Of a stretch of DNA of 64,000 nt, positions 46,666 through 57,744 are shown one piece after another; the first letter of the stretch is position 1; every line of letters begins with the position of its first letter. Where the stretch lies: assembly GCA_030490835.1 (NCBI GenBank), contig CM059971.1, positions 48,718,012 through 48,782,011 on the forward strand. Reading direction: 5' to 3'. Source of the stretch: Annona cherimola (taxonomy: Eukaryota; Streptophyta; Magnoliopsida; Magnoliales; Annonaceae). The position numbers and the translations under genes were made by a program. The notes under the pieces are model-generated. The model had not been told where the DNA came from and made no database searches. It worked only from the letters and a program-made list of their open reading frames with translations.

Positions 46666-46955
46666 GGGTGTGTTTGGTTGGAGGTAAAAATTTTGATGAA
46701 AAGTTTTGAGGTAGAAGTTGTCAAATTGATAGAAAATAATTTGATATAATAGGAGTAATGATGACGAGTAAAGATAATAAAGTTAAAATAGATAGGTTAG
46801 TTGTATGGGTAGTTGTGTAGAAATGATTGAAAAGTATGGTAGTTTATACAGAAAAATGTGAAAAAATAATTAAAAAATAAAGTAGTTATGGAGAGTGAAA
46901 AATTTTGGGTTGAAAAGTTTTAGTTGACATATTTTAGCTCCAAACAAACACACCC
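46666..46955 (+). mobile_element. MITE copy 2 (290 bp)
   Basis: Begins GGGTGTGTTTGGTTGG and ends CAAACAAACACACCC; 3-bp copies ATG at 46663-46665 and 46956-46958. Same orientation as copy 1 and similar throughout. Confidence 0.87.
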
Positions 46956-47425
46956 ATGATGTGTTAGAACCTTTCATTCAAAGTTTTCTACGCCAAGCTT
47001 TTGGATATGAATATGATTCATAAAGGATCCTTGAATAGTGATTTATGATGTCATTTATTTGAATATTAAATGAGTATTAGCTAGTATTGTTGAATCTTGA
47101 TGATTTAAGAAGTTGAAATGGAAATTAGAGTGGAATACGGGTTTAAAACCTATCTTGAAATATCCCAAATGCATGTATTAAGCTACTATTTTGAATTAAT
47201 GTCATGATTAGGCTATGAACCAGGCTTTCGTGGAATAAATATATTGATTTAAGCCTAAGTTATGAATTTTAGAAAGAATGGAATTCAAGGCTATCTATAT
47301 GACCCAATTTCTATGATTTTGTGATATATATGTTGCATAAGCTTGCCTAAATAAATTACAGATGATTTAGAGGGTAAATTACTCTAAATCTAAGGTACTT
47401 TGAATGTCTAAAATGGATTGATTAA

Positions 47426-47705
47426 GGGTGTGTTTGGCAATGAGCAAAAAATGTCAACTTAAAACTTTTCAATCTAAAACTTTTCACTCTCTATAATTAT
47501 CATATTTTTTAATCATTTTTCACATTTTCCCATACAACAACCCTACTTTTCAATCATTTCTACACAACTACCCATACAATTAACCTATCTATTTTAACTT
47601 TATCATCTTTACTCCTCATCATTACCCCTATCATATCACATCATTTGACAACTTTTACTTTCCAAAAATTTTCATCAAAAGTTTTATTCATTCCCAAACA
47701 CACCC
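47426..47705 (-). mobile_element. MITE copy 3 (280 bp), inverted relative to copies 1 and 2
   Basis: Begins GGGTGTGTTTGGCAATG and ends TTCCCAAACACACCC; 3-bp copies TAA at 47423-47425 and 47706-47708. Its + strand is close to the reverse complement of copy 1. Confidence 0.9.
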
Positions 47706-49666
47706 TAAGTTTGCCTTAAATCTGGAATTTTAGGGCATGTGTAGGAACATTCAAAATGAGGTGAAAACGATACCCAACATATACATGGAAGTTGCTGTTT
47801 TGAAAGGAATTAAATTATGGATGTTAAATATGTGTTAATACCCTGAATTTGGGTTAGGAAAAGTTGAATTAGCTGCTGAAAATTAGGGATTATAAATCTG
47901 TTTTGGTTTAAGTACCGAAGGGTACGTTGAAAGTGAGAAAAACGAGTTCCAAAGTTGCTATTTTAGAATCCTATGATTAGTGGATTAAAATTTCATAAAA
48001 AAAAACCCTAAATAAAGTGTTAATTAAGGATGTTAATCATGCTAAATTAGGGACTAAGTTGCTGATTTGGAAAATTTTATGAAATGCATCATATATGTGT
48101 TGTGAAATGGGTATATGTGGAATGATGGGCATGAATAAGTTGTAAAGGACTTATGTAAATTGATTAAATGCAAAAATGCATGAAAATATGATAAATTACA
48201 TGATTATATTACTGTTTAGATACATAAGGATAATTTCAAATTTTGGGGTTAATTTATGAGGCTTAAGGCAACAACGAGTGCTTAAAATGAGCACCGATGT
48301 ATAATTTTTTTGAAAATAAGTGAAATATGGTGCATGGAAAGTAATGAACCTTTAAATAATGATTATATAATGATTATTAAGTGATTGAATTATTACCCTA
48401 CTTATAGGATTGAACATGTTGTGTAATGACTGATGTAATGCACAAGTATGTGCTATATTTGCATTTCAACTTGAAAATTCAAATGGATCATGTATATTAA
48501 TGAAAATGGGTTGAAAAACTAAGTTGAATGCAAGCAAAAGAAATATATGAATGTTATATCATTCTCATGTAGGCAAGGGCAAAGAAAAGGCAGATTCGGA
48601 AAGCTAACGTGAGACAGCTAAGCAAACAAATTTTAGATGATTTTGTTTTCTAAATTGTTTTAAATAAATGCAACTTTCGCTGTAACTGCTTTGATGTGAA
48701 TATTGAAATTATTTCTAAAGTATTTAAGGATGGCCATTCCTTAGTTAAATATGTATTGAAATGATTCTTTTGTTTACAATATGATCTTGCGAAATTTGTT
48801 TGATAAATGTTATGAAAAATAATTTTTTATTAAATTTCTTAATGAAAAATCATGCTAGCATGTTAAAGATGGTTTTTATGAAAGTTTCATGTGCACAAAG
48901 TACTAGGTCCACCTGAAAGATATAAGCAGACCGGTTGTCCCCCTTTGGTGTGACCAAGTCGCTAAGATAGGCAAAGGCCGGCGATGCCCTCCCTGAGATG
49001 GGAGAAGACAAGAACGGATGGTCGCCTAGCTAGCTTCCATCCTATGAAGGACATGTTTAACAATTTTACATTGCATTATGCATGTCGTACCTGTGATAGG
49101 TACAAGGACTATGTTTTCATGATATATCTTTTCAAAAGGTATAAATTGCTTTCCAAGATATTTTAAATGAAAAATATTGCCTGCAAAATGAATTGCTTGA
49201 AAAATATACAACTTGTTTATTGAGTTTCGACTCACATTTTTATTTTCCAAACCCATAGACTGGTGAAAGAAGAGACCTGACAAAGGAGCACGAGTCGACC
49301 ATTGAAGAAATGAAAAATATTATAAGTTCTTGATTGTGAAAAAAATTATGTTTTATGGTTGTAAAATGATTTGATGTTTATGTGTTGACATTTATGAATG
49401 ATACATGTTGTGACATTTGATTTATGAGAAAGTTTGAAATATATCATGAATATCATGATTAGTTATAAAATTATTAGATGAAAATGACCTAAATATACAT
49501 GAGATGAAAAATAGAAGGAAATAAATACCTAAGGAAACATTTTTAATTGGATAAATATCCATTAAAACCCGTCGTGTGATAGGGCAACAATCCTGATCAT
49601 GTTTACCAATCAATAACGATCCCGAGGTAAGGCTCAGGATGTGACGCTCGGGTTTGGGGCGCCACA

Positions 49667-52214
49667 AATACATGACATGCAGATATTATAAATTAATTTC
49701 ATTTCATTCATCATTTTAATATTTTTTTTTCTTTTAACACCTATTTACTAACACCTTGGCTCTGATACCATTCTCTGTGGTGCCCCCAAACCCGAGGCGC
49801 TAGAGCCTTACTCCAGGATCGTTTAGTTAGAAAACTGTGAGCAGGATTGTAGCCCTATTCACATGGCATGGTTTTCAATTCAATCTCATATTAATTTACA
49901 AGCAATCATTCATTGATAATTACAATCACATAATATTTACAAAGCATTAAAATTCATTTACACTGTCAATCTTTGTAACCTGATAGTATTGTATCTTTAC
50001 AACCTCATCATTCATCAAAATATATAAGAACCATACAACCTTAAGAGTATCTAAATTAAGACGTTTTTTTCTTTTTAAACCTTGTTGTACCTGTCTAAGG
50101 TTGGGAAAAACAAAACGTGAGTACTAGACTCAGCAAGTATTTTTATTTAAATAAATATTTTTGTTTCATAATTTGGCATTTCATAAATAATGCACATGCA
50201 AATGCACATTTCACAATCATGCTTTAAACCTTCATTAGATGGTACGCTAGCTAGGCGACCATCAATTCGTCTACCCCCTAATTTAGGGACGGTGTCGCCA
50301 GCCGTTGGGCCTATATCAGCGACTTGGTCACATTAGAGGGGGACTTTGGTCCGCTTACACCTCTAGAATGGACCTGTACTTTTGTGCACTATGCATAATA
50401 TACATACTATCATTTCTTCAAGAAATTATCACATTTATTAATTTGCTCTCTTTTCAAATTAAGAAAATGGCATAACCATTTATTAAACAAATTAATAAAT
50501 ATATTTTTAAAAAAACATTATGGGGATGACCATCCTTAAATAATAGTGAAAAATGCCTACAAGAAATAAATTTCAAGTCATTCAATCATTTTGAAAATAA
50601 ATCATTTCAAGGCGTTACTTGCTGACCTTAGAATGTCAACTTATCTCCTCAACCTTTTCTTTCCCTTTTCCTAAACAAGTGAAGAGGACTATCTTTACGT
50701 TTTGACATTATATATATATACATATTTCATCTAAACACAGAAATTTATTAATGAAATATACTTTCAACCACAAATACTTACACAACTTTTATTTTAAAAT
50801 CTTATTAACCGAGACATTACAAAAATTCAATAACTTATGATGTACTTTTACTGATTTGTTTCCAGAATTCAAATTAAAGACCCAAATCGAACCTGTTATT
50901 ACTAGTTTCTACGCACACCCTTTTCCAATGGTTATATACATTCTTTTTTTTAAAGGAACGGTTATATGTGTATTTTATTATACATAATCCAGGGCTGTTT
51001 TAAAATTTTATAAAGGTGTTCTTTAAAATCGATACCGTCTATGTTATACAACACATTAATTTAACCGTTCGTATCAAGTTTCGTGTTAAAGTGATTAAAA
51101 TTGGCTAAAATATACATTTTCAATTAATTAATGTAATTCATTCAAATTTTAATTTTTTTTCCCATTTGTAGTTATATTTTGAATAATCTACTCCTTTCGT
51201 CAGGTAGGGTATATTAATTTAGGCTTATCCATGAAATTTCATCTCAAATGGAGTTGTATATATATAATAAATTCAATTAATAAACTGTGAAACGTATAGT
51301 GAAAATAATACTCATGCATGTTCCAAAGGTTTTGATGTTTTAAGCTATGCACATTTTCCAAGACAATAATTGGATTTTCATAAATGTTTTATTAAATTAT
51401 TTTTCATAATCCAATCCGTTCATATTATAGAACAGATTAATTTAACCATCCATCTTAAGTTTCGTATCAAAATAATTAGGGTAGGTTAAGATATTAGCAT
51501 TCAAAATCAATTCATGAAATCTCATCCAATTTTGGTTGTTTAAAAATTTTATAAACATAATTTTCATGATCTAAACCATTCACTATACAGAATAGGTTAA
51601 AATAAGCTTAATCCTGAAATTTCAGATAAAACTGCCTTATACACATTAACATGTTAATTAAAAAACTTAAATAAAAATAATAAAAGGCAAAAAGGAGGCT
51701 CCTGGACGTACCTGCTGCGCATTACTTATTTTTGGGCATGTTTTTTAATGCAGTTAAGTTAAACACTTTAATAATTTATTTTCATAATCTAATCCGTCTA
51801 GATTAAAGAGCACACAATTTAATACTTTCTGTTAAATTCTCTCATTGATCTGAGTCATACATTCTAAGATATAATGAAAATAGCATAGATAAATAAAAGC
51901 CCTTAATTAGGACTCCTAATTAGCCCAAATTTTTCTATTTATTTTTATTTTTCCATAAGGTCCGTGAATTTAAACCGTCTTAATTGGTGTAATTCAAAAT
52001 TTTGAAATTCCTTCCCAAAAAATGTATAAAAATTCATTTTCATATCTAATCTTCATGAGATAATTATTTACCCCTTTTCTAAATTTGTAATTTAATCTCA
52101 CTTTTCTAAAATTGTAATACACATTTTTCTATAATTTTTCAGCAATAATATACACACTGTACAAGTTTTCAGTATGTCTCAATTCACTAAGTTTCAAATA
52201 ACATGAGTTTCACA
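49667..52214 (-). mobile_element. G4: reversed Tekay element remnant (5' leader, primer site and 5' LTR)
   Basis: On the + strand, 49667-49775 is a short piece of the internal 5' leader. The reverse complement of the primer site lies at 49756-49770 (TTGGCTCTGATACCA, initiator-Met tRNA). Five bases later the reversed LTR starts at 49776 with TGTGGTGCCCCC. The LTR runs to about 52200, with its GC-richer block at 50235-50385. G3 inserted into the leader. The outer LTR end is lost or hidden: the expected GGGTTTCACA end is not seen before the forward LTR piece begins near 52215. Confidence 0.75.
49756..49770 (-). other. Primer binding site (reversed), initiator-Met tRNA type, of G4
   Basis: Read on the - strand it is TGGTATCAGAGCCAA, five bases inside the LTR. 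It proves that this LTR is a 5' LTR and fixes the element's orientation. Confidence 0.88.
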
Positions 52215-53730
52215 GTGTTATGGACCATATGGGATTAAACCCATATGACACGTATATGTGAATTGAAAAGGAAACAAGGCATGCAAGCACAACATGTGAT
52301 GAAAAGGTATAAGGTAATTATGTTTACTTGTCTAGGAAAAGGCAAGGAAAGAATGAAAGGTGCAAAAGGATCGCCACAGGTAAGCAAGCAGGATTTTTGA
52401 AAATGACATTTTATTATCAAATGCTAAAATGCTTTCGAGTTGTTTTACTTGAATGTTTTTAAAGTTATTTAAGGGTGGTCATCCCTCTGTCTCTTTATTA
52501 TGATTTGATTACTGCTTTTATTGAAATGATAGGTTAAATTCCTCTCTATCTGGAAATGGCATGCCAGCATGGATTTAAACAATGTTTCATTGAACCGATG
52601 TTCAAATGGATGGTGCAAAGAATTCTCTACATGAGAATGACAAGTTACCATGTGTAAGAGGTATATAATGCTGGCGTAATTAAAAGTCATGCATGGAATG
52701 AAAATCAAGTAGGCTAGTCAAGGCAGAAGTAGGACAAAGAGTCCACCCTTGACGTTGCCAAGTTGGAAGGTCCGGTATCATGGATGGAAAGTATCATGTT
52801 ATGAAAGGATGTTCCCCGAGTTAGTGTACTCTTATATGAATGATTATGTCATGAATGAAAATGATGCATTTGCACATCCAACGTTTATGAAATACCGAAA
52901 AAGTGGGTTTACATGAATGATTTTTATGAATGGTTTATGAATGATTTCATGAATGGTTTATACAAAAGGTTTCTATTCCATTGGTAGTTGATCACTTGCT
53001 AAGTGTCTCTTACCGAATGAAGAGAAATGCATTTAAACGAGAATGAAAGATGCTTGCTTATTGAGTTTCGACTCATGTTTTGTTTTCCCCCCTTAGACAG
53101 GTGCAAGAAAAATCAAGTGATGGAAAGCATGTTCATACTAAGGAAAGGAATAAGGAATTTTCGAAGGTTTGTAATCCTTTGTGTGTGAAATATGAATAAA
53201 CGCCCTATTGTGATCTAGGTTTATGTTTATGATAAAACATAGATTCTGCAAATATAATCTGAATGTGTAAGGAAAAGCAACCTTAAACCATGAAAAGTGG
53301 ATATAATACCACGGAGATTGGTATCCTTTATGATTGAGAGTAAAATATTATATTGTAAATGCCTTGTTAGATATGATTTGACTAAGATAAGAAATGGGTT
53401 AAATGATAAATGCTTGTATGCTAAGAACTGATGAATGTATGTATGTATATGTCATGATCAGGTCAAAAGGACCTTTAATTTATAAAAGCAAGTTGAGATG
53501 TTATGAATGATACGTGCAATGGATTACAAGTGTATTGTCGCTTGTAAGATGAATGGTGTAGAATGCAAAGAAATGAAATGATGATGGATAAAAGGAATGA
53601 ATTTTTTTTTTGAATGACATCGAATTAAGAACCCACTGCATGATCAGGGCAACAATCCTGATTCACATTTACCAATCGATAAGATCTTAGAGTAAGGCCC
53701 AAGATGTGACGCTCGGGCTAGGGCGCCACA
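52215..53730 (+). repeat. Forward Tekay LTR fragment (3' 1.5 kb)
   Basis: The segment AGGAAAAGGCAAGGAAAG (about 52335) matches the Tekay-1 LTR near 12176. The piece ends GGGCTAGGGCGCCACA. Its left boundary against G4 is uncertain by some tens of bases. No gene. Confidence 0.75.
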
Positions 53731-54475
53731 GATTTACCAATCAATAAGATCTTGGAGTAAGGCTTAGGATGTGACGCTCAGTTCGGGGCGCCATAGTGCT
53801 TACCTAAAGATAAAATGCTTGCTTACTGAGTTATCACTTACATTTTATTTTTCCAAACCTTAGACAGGTACCAGAAAGTTCAAGAGGTTGAGAACATGAG
53901 CAATTGAGGTATGACATGTATGTGATGATATTCATGTGTGCTAAAATGATTAACCATGATATATGGGATGGTATGATTGAAAGTTTAAAGGTATATTAAC
54001 GTAGGTGATCTTATTTAAAATTCTAAGTTCTATGTGAACTGATGATTGCATGTATTTATGCTAGTATGGAGGTTGAATAGTTGACGATGAGTGAATTTTT
54101 ATATGGCTATAGCATGGCTAGGTTGATAAAACTAAAGATGTAAGAGAACAAGACCAAATTTATGAATAATATGCGTAGTTGATGACAACTGACAAGTTGT
54201 AAGATTATGAACAAGAATAAGGATGAAAGGGGAGCCAAAGGGTGTTTTTAAAATACTAAATGCGACGATTCACAGATGTATCATTGCTTATGATATTAAT
54301 GGAGTGAAATTTAAAGAATCAAAATGATGAAGGGAAAGGAATGAAATTTTTTTTGGATGAGATCCAATTAAGAACCTGTTACGTGATCAGGGCAACAATC
54401 CTGATTCACATTTACCAATCAATAAGATCTTCAAGTAAGGCTCGGGATGTGACACCTCGGGTTGGTGGCACCACA
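53731..54475 (+). repeat. Two further Tekay LTR ends in tandem
   Basis: 53731-53794 is a 64-bp LTR end (ATTTACCAATCAATAAGATC ... GGGGCGCCATA). 53795-54475 is another LTR 3' part ending GGTTGGTGGCACCACA. Together with the preceding piece, three LTR ends lie within 750 bp. Confidence 0.75.
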
Positions 54476-55108
54476 TATGGAAAACTAGAAAATCAAATAT
54501 TTTATATTTTCATGTTTTTGGTTGCACTTGTTATATATTGAACAATAGAAAAGATAATCTTAAAAACTTAGATGGAAAGAGTGATGAAGTCATATTTCTT
54601 GGATATTCATCAAATAGCAAAACATATAGAGTTTTCTATAAAAGTAACTAATTTGTAGAAGAGTCTATTCATATTATATTTGTTAAATTTAACCCAACTC
54701 CTAAGAAGAAAGATGAGCTAATTGATGCAGATGATTTATCAAAGAATTTTAAAAAGTACAAGTGAAAAAGCAAGGGGAAGAAGAACCTAAGCCAGGTCAA
54801 AGCCTAAATAAGGAGGTAAAACGTAATGTTTCCTACAAACCTCCCAAGGATCTAAAGTTCAAAAATGATAATCGAATTGAACAAGTGATACAGAACATAT
54901 TTGAAGGTGCGAAAACTAGAGCCTCTAGGTATAATATATGTGGACATTTTGCCTTTGTATCTAAAATAAGACCAAATTCAATTAATTAAGCTCTTAATGA
55001 TGAAAACTGGATTATAGCCATGCAAGAAGAGCTAAATTAATTTGAAAGAAACCAAGTATGACACCTAGTTCCCAGACCTAAGGATTGCACGGTTATTAAT
55101 ACCAAATG
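54476..55108 (+). pseudogene. pol: Decayed copia pol relic (integrase/RT linker)
   Basis: The translation resembles Copia-1 from [20 protein letters not shown] through [31 protein letters not shown](N)RIEQVIQNIFEGAKTR and MQEELN to TVINTKC (equivalent of TIIGTKW). It covers about 630 bp corresponding to 1565-2180 of Copia-1, with several stops (for example at 54650, 54762, 54987, 55037 and 55061). It is flanked on both sides by Tekay LTR ends. It is much more diverged than Copia-1 is from Copia-2, so it is an older copy. Confidence 0.88.
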
Positions 55109-55198
55109 TGTGGCACCCCCATCCCGAGGTGCCGGATCCTTATTCTGAGACCGTTATCAATTGATAAATGTGAATTAGGATGGTCGCCCTTGCAATAC
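55109..55198 (-). repeat. Short reversed Tekay LTR end
   Basis: TGTGGCACCCCCATCCCGAGG followed by the conserved terminal 85 bp (TTGATAAATGTGAATTAGG). It is interrupted at about 55196 by the start of the next forward LTR. Confidence 0.75.
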
Positions 55199-57483
55199 TC
55201 AGACCCAAGTAGGGCTCATATATATGCATTTCGCATATAAATATGAATTATATATGATTTGGTTGATTTAAGGATGATTTTATGATTTTATGATATTTTG
55301 CAATTAGGGTTGTGATTAAGAATGGTGGTTAAGATTAATCGTCATAGCCCAATGTGAGTCAATATGACTGAAGGGGCTTAATAAGGATTAGAAAATGCTA
55401 ATGTAGCATGAATAATTATTTTAATTTTCATGATTTGATTTATGGAAATTAAAATGATAATTATGAAATTATGTTGGAAAATATAGAAAATTCATAACTT
55501 GACGCCTATAAGGCAGATTGAGATGAAAATTGAAAGATAAGCTCATGAATTTGGGCTAAACTTTATGGGTGGATTGGATTAAGAAAAATGTGATGGGATT
55601 AAGATGATAATTATTTATTTTTATCTTACACCTGAAGGATAACTTCAAAGGATCATAACTTGATGTAGAAAAGTCGGTTTGAGATGAAACTTGAAATGAT
55701 TGAATACAAAATCTATGTTATGTAAGGGTTGGATTAAACTAATTATCATAGAAATTTCTTAATCACAAAAGGATGAAAGAGGTTTCTTGGGCAGCAAGTA
55801 AAGGAGGAAACTTCATGAGAAAGCAAGGTATGTTTCTTATGGAGCAAGTAAATGGATTTCTTAGGGAGCAAGCAAGATAGAAAACTTAAGAAGCAAGCAA
55901 ACACCCTTATAAAATGGGCAAGAAGGGCAGCCTTGGGCTGTTCTTGGTCATGGAGAGAGAGAGAGAGAGAAAGGGAGAGAAGGAGAGAGAAAATGTCATG
56001 GACGTGCTTCCCTAAGTGCACGTTTTGGAGAGAGACTTCTCTCCCAAGCAAGGCAGCCCTTGCAGACCCAAAACAGCAAGGAAAAAGGGAAAAAGGAGAA
56101 AAAGAGAAGGAAAATGGGAAATAAAGAAGGAAAGTTTGGATTCAAGTTTGATTCGATTGAAGTAGGTATACTTCATGATTTGGGTTCTTTAATCCTAAGT
56201 TTTTCAACTCAAATTATGGGTCATGCATTTGATTCATAATGAACCCTTAAAGGATGATTCATGATGCCCTTTATTTGGGCATTGAATAAGGATTGAATGG
56301 TATGAATGAATTTGAGGGTTTAAAGAGGTTAAGATGAATGTTAGAGATGAATATGGGTTGATAACCTAGCTGGAATTTTCTTAAACCCATATGATATGTT
56401 GCTGTTTCAAAGTAATGTCATGATTAGATTATGAATCACGATTTTATGAGTTATATATGTTGATTTGGGAATATGCTAAAGATTTTGGAAAGTATAGAAC
56501 TCAGTGTTACGTATATGACCCGATTTTCATGTTTTTATGATATGTATGAAACATGAATTATGCTAATGATTTTATGGATGATATAGAGGGTAAAATACCC
56601 TAGATTTAGAGTACTCTGGATATTGAAAATGGGTTGGGAAGATTTGCCCTAAATCTGATTTTTAAGGGTATGCATAGGAACGTCCAAAGAGGGGTGCAAA
56701 GGGTACCCAAAACGTGTATGAAAGTTGATGTTTTGAAAGAAACTAAATTATGAATTTTAAATATATGATAATATCCTAAATTTGTGTTTAGAAAAGAATG
56801 ATTATTTTTTAAAATTTATGGATTAGAAATCTGTTTTGATTTAAGTATGAAAAGAGGCGTTGAAGGATGAAAAATAGGTCCAAACATGGCTGTTTTGGAA
56901 CCCAATGATGAATGGATTAAAATTACAAAATTAAATCCTAAATTATATTTTAATTAAGGGGTTTAATCATGCTAAATAAGGACACAAGTTGCTAACTTGA
57001 GAAATTTTAAGAAACACCTAAGTTATATGTTGTAAGATGGGTGTATGTGGAAGGCTAAGTATGGATAAGTGGTAAATGGTTTATATGAACTGCTAAAATG
57101 AAAAAATGCATGAATACATGATGAAATGTATGTTTAAGCTACTGTTTTTATGATTAAGGATAATCTCAAATTTTGAGATTTAATTATGACGCCTAAGACG
57201 TCAAATATGTGCTTAAAATGAGCATCGACGTAGGAACTATGAAAGGTAGATGAAAAATGATAAATGGAAGGGATGAACCTCCATGTGATGATAAATGAAC
57301 GACTATCAATTGTATGAATGTATACCCTACATATGGGTTTAGAACATGATATGGAATGAAAGAAATGATGAATGATGAACCACTAACTAAGATTACATAG
57401 TTATGTGGTTATTAAAAGACTTATGAGTAAGTCAATATATATATGTGTGTGACCATGGACAAGTGTGAAGATGGATATGCATT
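55199..57483 (+). repeat. Forward Tekay LTR, 5' portion
   Basis: Begins AGACCCAAGTAGGGCTC, the Tekay LTR start without its first bases, and runs to the reversed Athila LTR at 57484; the remainder is beyond the window. A GA-rich simple repeat lies at 55952-55991. AT-rich, no gene; the open frames near 55750-56120 come from the GA/CT run. Confidence 0.78.
55952..55991. repeat. (GA)n simple repeat
   Basis: GAGAGA run interrupted by AAAGGG and AAGG, within the forward Tekay LTR. Confidence 0.9.
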
Positions 57484-57744
57484 TGACGAGCTGTGTATAT
57501 GTCAATTAAAATGCTCGCTATTTACGCAAGTATACGTGTCGTGTCAAGTAATAAAGAGTGAGTAAAGTATCGTTCCCACGAGGAATTGTTAACCGGAATT
57601 ATTAATTAGTTTAATTTCTTTCGATGGGTGAAAATTCTAAGTTTATGATTTAACTAAAACTAATGACTGCAATGAGAAATTAGAGTAGAGTTGCGAAACT
57701 ACTAGATACTAGAAATGGGTTTACTGATTAGGGATGACAGATAG

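Larger units (their letters stand above)
43570..49666 (+). repeat. G3: forward Tekay LTR (3' or solo), carrying four later insertions
   Basis: It resumes right after Tekay-2 and ends GGTTTGGGGCGCCACA. No primer site follows, so it is a 3' or solo LTR. Its 5' end would lie left of Tekay-2. It holds three MITEs and one Copia solo LTR; without them about 3.6 kb of LTR remains. The GC-richer block is at about 48900-49040. Confidence 0.82.

Noticed and set aside
55746..56124. Arg/Glu-rich and Ser/Leu-rich frames on opposite strands
   Set aside because: By-products of the (GA)n tract in a Tekay LTR.
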